Origin: Candidatus Falkowiibacteriota bacterium
Lineage (GTDB): Bacteria; Patescibacteriota; Patescibacteriia; Patescibacteriales; UBA12075
Assembly: GCA_030600505.1 (NCBI GenBank)
Contig: JAUVLY010000033.1
Coordinates: forward strand, 1 to 8,316
Reading direction: 5' to 3'
DNA length: 8,316 nt
Part shown: positions 1 through 5,503 of the stretch, piece after piece
How positions within the stretch are numbered: position 1 is the stretch's first letter
Layout: each line of letters starts with the position of its first letter
Made by a program: the position numbers and the translations under genes
Notes under the pieces: model-generated
The model's input: the letters and a program-made list of their open reading frames with translations, nothing else
What the model was told of the DNA's origin: nothing
Database searches by the model: none

Positions 1-81
1 AATTCTATTCGCATAATTCGTAATTCGCAGTATTCGCATACATTCGTAGATTCGCATTATGTTTACATGTATTTACGAATG
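1..81. repeat. ATTCG-type degenerate repeat tract
   Basis: The pentamer ATTCG occurs six times in the first 54 bases, at 7, 16, 23, 32, 42 and 50, spaced 7 to 10 bases apart and followed by GCAT, GTA or GCAG variants. An 8-base inverted repeat, CATTCGTA at 41-48 and TACGAATG at 74-81, closes the tract and lies partly inside the 3' end of the neighbouring HTH gene. The same words (ATTCGTAA, CATTCGTA) recur in the palindrome at 5391-5497, so both probably belong to one dispersed family. The tract may extend left of the window. No transposase is present and no function is visible. Confidence 0.7.
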
Positions 82-239
82 AATTTTCTTAGATCAGACT
101 CAAAAACCCGGTAAGTCTTTCGACCTATCCGGGCTACTTTAAGATCACCGGTGTCTACCCACCGGTATACTGTGCGCGTGCTAACTTTAAGCACTTTGGC
201 GACTTCTTGAATAGTGAGAATGTCGTCTTTTTTAAACAC
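63..239 (-). CDS. Small excisionase-type (MerR-like) helix-turn-helix DNA-binding protein
   Basis: This 58-residue frame starts at GTG (239-237) and ends in TAA. The protein reads V(M)FKKDDILTIQEVAKVL, then KVSTRTVYRWVDTGDLKV, then ARIGRKTYRVFESDLRKFI. This is the standard layout of the HTH_17/excisionase family. 'ILTIQEVAKVL' forms the first helix (about residues 7-17), 'STRTVYRWVDTG' the turn and recognition helix (20-31), and 'ARIGRKTYRV..SDL' the wing and last helix (36-50). GTG is the only usable start, because a TGA lies four codons upstream in frame; no Shine-Dalgarno sequence precedes it. The length equals one complete domain, so it is not truncated. Such proteins bind DNA as phage/ICE recombination directionality factors or as small regulators. 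No integrase is nearby, so a regulator or an orphan is equally possible. The last codons run into the ATTCG repeat tract. Confidence 0.85.
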   Translation of the reverse strand: MFKKDDILTIQEVAKVLKVSTRTVYRWVDTGDLKVARIGRKTYRVFESDLRKFIRKYM

Positions 240-390
240 GCAAATTAATCACAAAAATAATTTTTTGCTTTAATTTATTAGTTTTTATGTATCCTCAATT
301 AAAATAAAAACTCTTTTTCAAGTTTTTCATTTTGACATGAAGATATTACAATTAATTATAAACTATTTTGTCGTCCATTGTCAACAAGAA

Positions 391-399
391 TTATCCACA
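391..399 (+). promoter_or_regulatory. Perfect DnaA box beside an AT-rich tract
   Basis: TTATCCACA matches the strongest DnaA-binding consensus exactly. It is followed two bases later by CTACTATAATTAATAATATT and then by about 60 more nearly G/C-free bases. A box next to triplet-like sequence and a melting-prone tract resembles the unwinding side of bacterial origins. Only one strong box is present, though; a second match at 289-297 (GTATCCTCA) has two mismatches, and dnaA, dnaN and rpmH are not seen. It may be an origin fragment, a DnaA-regulated site or chance. Confidence 0.4.
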
Positions 400-540
400 A
401 TCTACTATAATTAATAATATTAATAAATAATACATTATTTATATTTATAATTAATTATAATCAATCATATTATATTATAAATAACTATAACTAACTATTG
501 TCACAGAATAGTATATATATACTCAAATATTAGTAATTTT

Positions 541-570
541 GCAAAATAAAAAACAGCTACTAAAACTGTT
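541..570 (-). terminator. Probable intrinsic terminator of the four-gene minus-strand operon
   Basis: Read on the minus strand, AACAGTT (570-564), a five-base loop and AGCTGTT (558-552) form a seven-pair stem with one G-T wobble. It is followed directly by TTTTATTTT. The stem starts about 24 bases after the TAA stop of the membrane-protein gene, the expected place for an operon end. The T tract is present only on the minus-strand side, which fixes the direction. The stem is short and AT-rich, so termination may be incomplete. Confidence 0.55.
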
Positions 571-594
571 CATTTAAAAAAATTCCGCTTTAAA

Positions 595-1950
595 TTATCG
601 TTTCTTAAATTTTAATCCAAGAATGAACCAAAACAAAAATACTCCGAAATGCAGGCTCCACCAAAAATGATCTAAAAAGAGTAAAATTATCAAACTAGCA
701 TAAATTCCAAACTTATAAATATCCTTGTCTTGACTCCATTTTTTGCCCAATTTTATATAAAAAACTATCAAAATATAGCTTAAAAAACCAAATATGCCTA
801 TTTCTGTAAATATTAACAAATACGTATTGTGTATTGGCTGATAATACCAGGACCGCTCCCCCGGCTGTATCTCTATAAGAGCTCTGGGGAAATTACTTAT
901 ACCAACGCCAAAAAATGAATTATCAGCAACTACTTTTATCCCTTGTTCAACTCCCGCCACCCGCTCAAAAACTGATTTTTGCTCCAAACGATTATTAATA
1001 TCAAACCTGGTTTTTACTAGTCCGCCATATAAACTGATAAATACAAAACCGATTATTGCCCCCATAAATACCAATTGCAAAATCTTTTTTTGTACCAATA
1101 GCCGCTTTTGCCAAACAGAAATTACGAAAATACTTAAAAATCCTAGCGCAAAGGCCAGCCAGGCCGTACGAGAAAAGGAAGCCGCCAAACCTAATAATAA
1201 AATAAGCCATAATGAATAATAATATTTATCTCTATTTTCTTGACGATTTTTGATTATTAATCCTACTAGTAATAACAGGGCAAGGACAGATAAGGCACCA
1301 AATATATTAGGATGGTCCAAGGAGCCATAAGCCCTTAACCAACGCTCAGGTATTCCGTCGCTGGCAATAAATTGAATTACCGCGGTTCCCAGTTCCCCTG
1401 GCTCATGACTGGCCATACCCAAATATTTACAAGCAAAAGATGATTGCGTTACAAACTGCCATACTCCTAAACCGGCCTGAATCACCGCCCCCAAAATAAA
1501 ACTAAGACTAAGCTTGGTAAAATTATACTTAACTTCTGTTACCAGCCAAAATAATCCGATTCCCAAAAGCAATCTGGCATAAGCAAAAAGGGCCAGACTC
1601 TTTAGAGGAGCAAAAAAGATTGATATAAAAACCATTAATTCCAACAGCCCAATAAACACCCAAACTTTTAACTTTTGCTTGTCCTGAACTTCGCCAAGGG
1701 GGGCTTTGACTTTTACCTGCCCTGAGCGAAGTCGAAAGGGACTTTTTTGAATAATTTTACTAACAATAAAAAAAGCTATTACTAAAAACAATAATATGTC
1801 CGTTGCATACAAACTAATAGTTTCGTATTCCAAATATCCTCCGCTCAGTTCCCCTCCTCTAATAATCCAGCGCGTCTGCCAGGGCAGGAGAAACACCAAA
1901 GCGTAAAGCCCATATTCAACTATTTTATTTATTTTTTTCATGCATTTCAT
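595..1950 (-). CDS. O-antigen ligase / Wzy-type polysaccharide polymerase family membrane protein
   Basis: This 451-residue integral membrane protein has about ten to twelve hydrophobic segments and a hydrophilic segment near residues 310-375. The Wzy_C/WaaL family pattern is visible: 'RAYGSLDHPN' (R206 to N215), 'SFSRTAWLAFALGF' (258-271), 'FGVGISNF' (347-354) and 'PIHNTYLLIFTEIGIFGFL' (372-390). Family members work at the outer face of the membrane, joining or polymerising undecaprenyl-linked glycans, or glycosylating proteins or pilins. Sequence alone does not tell ligase from polymerase. It is last in the operon and overlaps the upstream Nudix-fusion gene by 26 bases (17 if Met4 at 1941 is the true start), suggesting translational coupling. 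Residues about 70-91 (SPFRLRSGQ...GEVQDK) are encoded by a REP-like repeat inserted in frame between the second and third membrane segments. There is no Shine-Dalgarno sequence at either possible start. Confidence 0.85.
   Translation of the reverse strand: MKCMKKINKIVEYGLYALVFLLPWQTRWIIRGGELSGGYLEYETISLYATDILLFLVIAFFIVSKIIQKSPFRLRSGQVKVKAPLGEVQDKQKLKVWVFIGLLELMVFISIFFAPLKSLALFAYARLLLGIGLFWLVTEVKYNFTKLSLSFILGAVIQAGLGVWQFVTQSSFACKYLGMASHEPGELGTAVIQFIASDGIPERWLRAYGSLDHPNIFGALSVLALLLLVGLIIKNRQENRDKYYYSLWLILLLGLAASFSRTAWLAFALGFLSIFVISVWQKRLLVQKKILQLVFMGAIIGFVFISLYGGLVKTRFDINNRLEQKSVFERVAGVEQGIKVVADNSFFGVGISNFPRALIEIQPGERSWYYQPIHNTYLLIFTEIGIFGFLSYILIVFYIKLGKKWSQDKDIYKFGIYASLIILLFLDHFWWSLHFGVFLFWFILGLKFKKR
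1678..1741. repeat. REP-like repeat pair inside the ligase/polymerase gene
   Basis: Two related GC-rich units lie head to tail on the plus strand. CTTGTCCTGAACTTCGCCAA begins at 1678 and CCTGAGCGAAGTCGAAAGGG spans 1721-1740, the latter preceded by CTGC. Both share the CTGyCCTGA start and a CTTCG/CGAAG core. The second closely resembles a 'CCTGAGCnnnGTCGAAGG' repeat family that I recall as dispersed in many environmental bacterial genomes. Composition differs sharply from the AT-rich gene around it. The frame stays open, so the repeat is translated as a polar loop between membrane segments, including the peptide FRLRSGQ. Confidence 0.65.
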
Positions 1951-3343
1951 AACCCAAGATCTTAATTAAATTAGGCACAATTTCATAATACTTTAATTCC
2001 TTTGGCTTTATCCACTTATATTCGCTATGCTCCCAGTCCAATTGGATCTTTGGCTTGGCAATAAGATCTACAATTATTGGATAAATTATCCAGGTTTTAT
2101 TTATTTTTTTATCAAAATAAGTGTTTATTTTGCCCACTTTAATTGATTCGATCAGGCTTAAATCCAGGCCAATCTCTTCCCTTAGTTCTTCCCTGGCTTT
2201 AGCTTCCAAGGAAACCGGCTCATCAATATACCCGGACACCATATTCCACATCCTTGGGTAATTAGTGATCATCAAAGACCGTTTTAAGATAAGAATTTCA
2301 CCTTGGTGCTTAACAAAACATGATATTATTGGTGCGGTGTCAAAACCGGAATAATTTATCCGTCCATCACTAAAACGCTCTAAATTCTTGTAGGGGCGAA
2401 AATCAATGTGATGCTCTTTAATTGATAAAAAATTTACTTTCTCTAAATTTTTTACGTATTGCCCACGGTAATATTCACGCCGGTCATTAACATACATGCG
2501 TAAAACTTGATCATTCATTACTGCCCTGGTGTCTTGATTAACTATTTCTTTAATATTATTGGGCAAAATTTTTAATTGAATAAATTTAGTAAGTGTTTCA
2601 AATCCAGCCAAAAGGATATCAACAGTCTCTTGATAAAAAGAAGATTTAATTGGCGATATTTCTGTTTGACTTGGCGTAAACGCTCGCCAATTAGGAAATT
2701 CGCTCTTCAACCAAGAATTAGCTTCTAACAACTCCTCATAAACATTGTTTCTATAAAATATCGGCACCAAACCAACGAGCCAATATTTAAAATAAATATC
2801 ATTATCATCCAGCATGTAAGGAGTTAAATTTAAATTGTCACGACTGAGATAAAAACTAAGGCAAATTTTATCTTTTTCTTTGCCCGGCCTTGGCCTAAGC
2901 CTGAGCAATTGCATTAGCCCGGCGCAAAAAAATCTGGTTAGCCAAATTCGCTTTGGTGATGTAATAATAAACAGATCAATATCACCTTCCTCCCTTAAAT
3001 TATTTGCTCCCACTATATTTCCAAGGGCGATCATCTCAATCCAAGGTAAAAACTTAAACAACCTAGCCACCAAGCGGGCACGTTTCACTTTTTCCTTAGT
3101 GGCAATGTAGCGATTAGCGCGAGTCTTAACTATATGCTTTCTGCCGGGCAAATAATAAAAGCCCTTTTCTTTTAACGTGTCACTCTGTAACATGAGTTCG
3201 CGGATATCGGACAAACTGCATTTAAGCGGACAATATTTCCAAAATTCCAAGTCGGTAGGGGGAAAGTCAAACACATCAAAAAAGGCAATCGTCTTAGCAA
3301 TCGCCTCCTTAAGCTCTTCTTGATTAACAGTTTGTGTCTCCAT
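1925..3343 (-). CDS. Nucleotidyltransferase-like domain fused to a C-terminal Nudix hydrolase domain
   Basis: The 472-residue protein has three parts. Residues 10-80 look like a winged-helix region ('TIAFFDVFDFPPT...GFYYLPGRKHIVKTR'). Residues 85-220 carry a pol-beta-type nucleotidyltransferase signature, 'ALGNIVGANNLREEGDIDLFIIT', with the metal-binding pair D121/D123; the usual G-[GS] is G108-N109. Residues 335-470 form a Nudix domain with its box at 371-393: G371, E386, E389, E390 and G392 are kept, while the first consensus Glu is V377 and the Arg position is E385 (an Arg sits one place earlier). The metal-binding REUxEE glutamates remain, so hydrolase activity is plausible. Nudix enzymes cleave nucleoside diphosphates linked to other groups; nucleotidyltransferases add NMP. 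The joint substrate is unknown. The start overlaps the rmuC stop as TAATG and the end overlaps the membrane-protein gene, indicating coupled translation. A polar segment at about 225-330 links the two catalytic parts. Confidence 0.8.
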   Translation of the reverse strand: METQTVNQEELKEAIAKTIAFFDVFDFPPTDLEFWKYCPLKCSLSDIRELMLQSDTLKEKGFYYLPGRKHIVKTRANRYIATKEKVKRARLVARLFKFLPWIEMIALGNIVGANNLREEGDIDLFIITSPKRIWLTRFFCAGLMQLLRLRPRPGKEKDKICLSFYLSRDNLNLTPYMLDDNDIYFKYWLVGLVPIFYRNNVYEELLEANSWLKSEFPNWRAFTPSQTEISPIKSSFYQETVDILLAGFETLTKFIQLKILPNNIKEIVNQDTRAVMNDQVLRMYVNDRREYYRGQYVKNLEKVNFLSIKEHHIDFRPYKNLERFSDGRINYSGFDTAPIISCFVKHQGEILILKRSLMITNYPRMWNMVSGYIDEPVSLEAKAREELREEIGLDLSLIESIKVGKINTYFDKKINKTWIIYPIIVDLIAKPKIQLDWEHSEYKWIKPKELKYYEIVPNLIKILGYEMHEKNK

Positions 3344-4434
3344 TATTGTTCTGTCTTTGGTTTATCTATAACCAAAGGATCGATCTTAGCTTCGCCGTCA
3401 GTGATCTTTACCACGTCTTTATCGATTTTTTTAAATTCTTTGTAAGCACTATTATAATGATTAACCGTAGTTGACATGCTCACGCCGATCTTGCGCATAA
3501 AATCATCATAGCTTCTCATGTGCCGGCCTAGCTTTTCAACATTTATCATAATCTCCTTAGCGCTTTCCTCTATCTGCAAAGCGCGCAAACCTTGAAGCAC
3601 TGTTTGTAAGTAAGCCAAAAAGGAAGTTGGTGATACAATAATAACATGCTTATCTTTAAAGGCGTATTCAATCAAGTCACGGGTGTTTACTTGAACCGCG
3701 CCAACCTTATTTATTAATAAATCATAATAAATCGCTTCTGAGGGAATAAACATAAAGGCAAAATCCATGGTCTTTTCACCAGGCTTTACGTATTTACTGG
3801 TTTCGTCAATTCTGGTTTTAAGATCTTGTTTAAATAATTTTTCCAGCTTCACGCGCTCTTCTTTTTCATTGCAATTTAAAATTCGTTCATAATTTTCCAA
3901 ACTGAACTTGGAGTCCACCGGAATAATTTTATCTTTTACAAATACTACCGCGTCCACGATTGAACCGTCCTTAAAAGTATATTGCATTTGATAAGAATTC
4001 GGCGGCAAGACATTTTTTAAAGTTTCTTCCAAGTAATATTCACCCAAAACACCCCGCTGTTTAGGATTCTTTAATATATCCTGCAAATTCTGTAGCTGTG
4101 AGGAAAAATTAACCACCTGCTTATTGGTTTCATCCAGCTTGGTTAACTTTTCAGTAACTTCCGAAATTAATTTAGCCGATTGCCCGGTAATACCCTGCAC
4201 GGTTTTGATAGTTTGGTTCATCTGGCTCTGTGTTGCCCTGTGCGTCTCAGACAGCTTCTTATCCAACGTCGTTCTAAGGTCACGATTCTGCTCGCTTAAG
4301 GCAGACAAACGCTCCATCATCGTAACCAGCTTTTCCGACTCACCCCCCACATCCTTTCTTTTCAACTGCAAAACAATTAATACTACAACCCCAAACGCCA
4401 ATATAAAAAGTAAAATTATAATTAATATATCCAT
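3343..4434 (-). CDS. rmuC: RmuC family DNA recombination/rearrangement-limiting protein
   Basis: This 363-residue protein opens with one membrane segment (residues 2-22, MDILIIILLFILAFGVVVLIV), then a basic stop-transfer stretch. A long charged, heptad-like coiled-coil region follows (about 30-120), then the RmuC domain (about 125-345). Diagnostic blocks are 'KQRGVLGEYYLEETL' (125-139), 'DGSIVDAVVFVKDKIIPVDSKF' (156-177), 'DFAFMFIPSEAIYYDL' and 'VIIVSPTSFLAYLQTVLQGLRALQIEE'. The D161...D174-x-K176 arrangement fits the PD-(D/E)XK nuclease-like fold attributed to this family. It is shorter than the E. coli protein (about 475 residues) mainly in the coiled coil and C-terminus. RmuC was first recognised because its loss raises inversion at short inverted repeats. 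The gene lies 9 bases after the Bro-N gene, and its stop overlaps the next start by one base. No Shine-Dalgarno sequence precedes its ATG. Confidence 0.93.
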   Translation of the reverse strand: MDILIIILLFILAFGVVVLIVLQLKRKDVGGESEKLVTMMERLSALSEQNRDLRTTLDKKLSETHRATQSQMNQTIKTVQGITGQSAKLISEVTEKLTKLDETNKQVVNFSSQLQNLQDILKNPKQRGVLGEYYLEETLKNVLPPNSYQMQYTFKDGSIVDAVVFVKDKIIPVDSKFSLENYERILNCNEKEERVKLEKLFKQDLKTRIDETSKYVKPGEKTMDFAFMFIPSEAIYYDLLINKVGAVQVNTRDLIEYAFKDKHVIIVSPTSFLAYLQTVLQGLRALQIEESAKEIMINVEKLGRHMRSYDDFMRKIGVSMSTTVNHYNSAYKEFKKIDKDVVKITDGEAKIDPLVIDKPKTEQ

Positions 4435-4443
4435 GATTTTAAT

Positions 4444-5292
4444 TTAATTATTTTTACCCAATCTCTTTTTCCCTTCTAATGTTTTAAGATAATTATTTTT
4501 TGAAACAATAGAACGGCCGAGCCGTTTTTCCAGTTTCTTTCTCGCTCCGCCGGCAATATCACCTCCGGCCTTAGCGTCACTTTTTAATTTCGGTATACCT
4601 TGCGAATCTTCATTGCGATGAATTTCAGTAGTGGCGCGTTCGCCCAACATATTAAAAATCAATTCAAAATCATCCATATGATCACGCAAATTTTCTCTAT
4701 CCAGCTTTTTTAATTTTTTATATTGGCTAGGCGTAATTCCAAAGGTTGCCTTGGAGATTTCCGCGGTTAAAATCTCATATTTTCGTTGTTCTTTAGCTCC
4801 TCGTTCTTTCCATTCATCGGTTAATTCCTCGCGAATAGCGATTCCGCGCATTCGTTTTTCTATCCAATCATCAGAATATCCTTTTGCTTTATAGAGCATT
4901 CTTGTTCGCTTTGTCGCCAATTCCGGATCTTCAATCTCTTTTATCCGTTCATAACCAACCCTTGCCAGCCAACGCTTAAATGGCTCAGCTTTAGAAGACG
5001 GAATTGACTGAATAATGCGAAAAATTCCCTCTGTATTAGCGCATTTTATCATTTGTTTTCCGCCTTTTGTGTCAATTAAAAGGGGGTGTTCAATTTGAAC
5101 CCACCCTTTGATTAACTCTTCGTCCCGATTCAATATATTTTTTAAATACTGCTTAGGATTAGTTGAATCTGTTAAAACCTCAATAACATCAACAATAACA
5201 AACCACCATTCATTATTATGAATAGTTTTTCTAACTTTTTTACCTTTAAATACGGCAATTTTCGTTATTGCTAATTCTTTTTTATTATTCAT
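4444..5292 (-). CDS. Bro-N domain protein with DinD-like C-terminal half (chromosomal antirepressor family)
   Basis: Residues about 10-118 of this 282-residue protein form a Bro-N domain: 'IAVFKGKKVRKTIHNNEWWFVIVDVIEVLTDSTNPKQYLK', later 'NTEGIFRIIQSIPSSKAEPFKRWLARVGYERI'. Residues 125-270 ('LYKAKGYSDDWIEKRMRGIAIREELTDEW', 'LTAEISKATFGITPSQYKK', 'LIFNMLGERATTEIHRNEDSQG', 'AGGDIAGGARKKLEKRLGRSIVSKNNYL') match the long form of this family common in bacterial chromosomes. Their layout recalls the C-terminus of DinD, the DNA-damage-inducible protein of E. coli. Bro-N domains bind DNA in phage and baculovirus proteins; DinD affects RecA filaments. It is the first gene of the minus-strand operon and divergent from uvrA. 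The ATG is preceded by AAA and, just upstream, TATGAT, so its own transcript may be leaderless. Function here is inferred from family only. Confidence 0.87.
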   Translation of the reverse strand: MNNKKELAITKIAVFKGKKVRKTIHNNEWWFVIVDVIEVLTDSTNPKQYLKNILNRDEELIKGWVQIEHPLLIDTKGGKQMIKCANTEGIFRIIQSIPSSKAEPFKRWLARVGYERIKEIEDPELATKRTRMLYKAKGYSDDWIEKRMRGIAIREELTDEWKERGAKEQRKYEILTAEISKATFGITPSQYKKLKKLDRENLRDHMDDFELIFNMLGERATTEIHRNEDSQGIPKLKSDAKAGGDIAGGARKKLEKRLGRSIVSKNNYLKTLEGKKRLGKNN

Positions 5293-5295
5293 TTT

Positions 5296-5325
5296 ATCAT
5301 AATCAAGTCAATATTAGTTTAACAA
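5296..5325 (-). promoter_or_regulatory. Weak candidate promoter for the Bro-N/rmuC operon
   Basis: On the minus strand TTGTTA (about 5325-5320) is followed 18 bases later by TATGAT (5301-5296). Only three bases separate the -10 hexamer from the ATG at 5292, so transcription would begin at or just inside the start codon, implying a leaderless message. The hexamers are imperfect and the region is AT-rich. A TATTAT at 5376-5371 on the same strand is an alternative -10 giving a long leader. Confidence 0.3.
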
Positions 5326-5347
5326 TTTAGCTTTAATACCGCAAGCC

Positions 5348-5376
5348 TTGCCCTAAGTAAATTTTTCGTGTATAAT
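5348..5376 (+). promoter_or_regulatory. Sigma-70-type promoter for uvrA
   Basis: TTGCCC (5348-5353) and a perfect TATAAT (5371-5376) are separated by 17 bases, the optimal spacing. Transcription would start near 5383 and give a leader of about 120 bases before the uvrA ATG. The palindromic repeat at 5391-5497 falls wholly inside this leader. No LexA-type box (CTGT-N8-ACAG or GAAC-N4-GTTC) was seen between 5293 and 5503. Confidence 0.65.
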
Positions 5377-5390
5377 AACTGTCGTTGTTT

Positions 5391-5497
5391 AAATGTTACG
5401 AATTACGAATCAGTACGTATTTACTAATTACAAATTTACCAATAAAACAAAGAGATAGCATTCGTAAATTTGTATAGATTCGTAATTAGTAACATTT
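5391..5497. repeat. Nested palindromic repeat in the uvrA leader
   Basis: The outer arms, 5391-5410 and 5478-5497, are 20 bases each and reverse complements with one mismatch (AAATGTTACGAATTACGAAT against ATTCGTAATTAGTAACATTT). Inner arms of 11 bases, TACAAATTTAC (5429-5439) and GTAAATTTGTA (5464-5474), pair perfectly around a 24-base loop. The element can fold in DNA or RNA and ends six bases before the uvrA ATG. It shares ATTCGTAA/CATTCGTA words with the tract at 1-81. It looks like a small non-autonomous palindromic repeat; a role in uvrA expression is possible but only inferred. Confidence 0.75.
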
Positions 5498-5503
5498 TTA
5501 TAT

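Larger units (their letters stand above)
240..594. other. Gene-free, extremely AT-rich intergenic region
   Basis: No credible reading frame exists here on either strand. Base composition is extreme: 401-480 contains only 5 G/C in 80 positions. Visible structure comprises a perfect DnaA box (391-399), a direct repeat AATTAATTATAA at 350-361 and 449-460, a tandem ATAACT pair at 481-492, a 12-base palindrome GTATATATATAC at 511-522, and a hairpin with a T tract at 541-570 that reads as a terminator for the operon on the right. The minus-strand promoter of the HTH gene must lie here or farther right, but no -35/-10 pair stands out from the AT background. Confidence 0.75.

Noticed and set aside
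1..60. ATTCG copies as a CRISPR array
   Set aside because: Units are five to eight bases at 7-10 base spacing, far too short for repeats and spacers, and no cas gene is present.
240..594. Firm call of the chromosomal replication origin
   Set aside because: There is one perfect DnaA box only, no dnaA or dnaN, and gene orientation to the right does not favour it; kept as a candidate finding.
1001..1210. A 69-codon minus-strand frame inside the ligase/polymerase gene
   Set aside because: It is an overlapping frame within a well-supported membrane protein and has no independent evidence.
2880..3110. A 76-codon plus-strand open frame
   Set aside because: It is the antisense of the nucleotidyltransferase core, and no start signal or motif supports it.
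4124..4447. A 107-codon plus-strand open frame
   Set aside because: It lies opposite the coiled-coil and membrane-anchor part of rmuC and has no recognisable motif; rmuC is clearly the real gene.
5293..5503. LexA/SOS operator controlling uvrA
   Set aside because: Neither CTGT-N8-ACAG nor GAAC-N4-GTTC is present in the intergenic region; the palindrome there has a different sequence.
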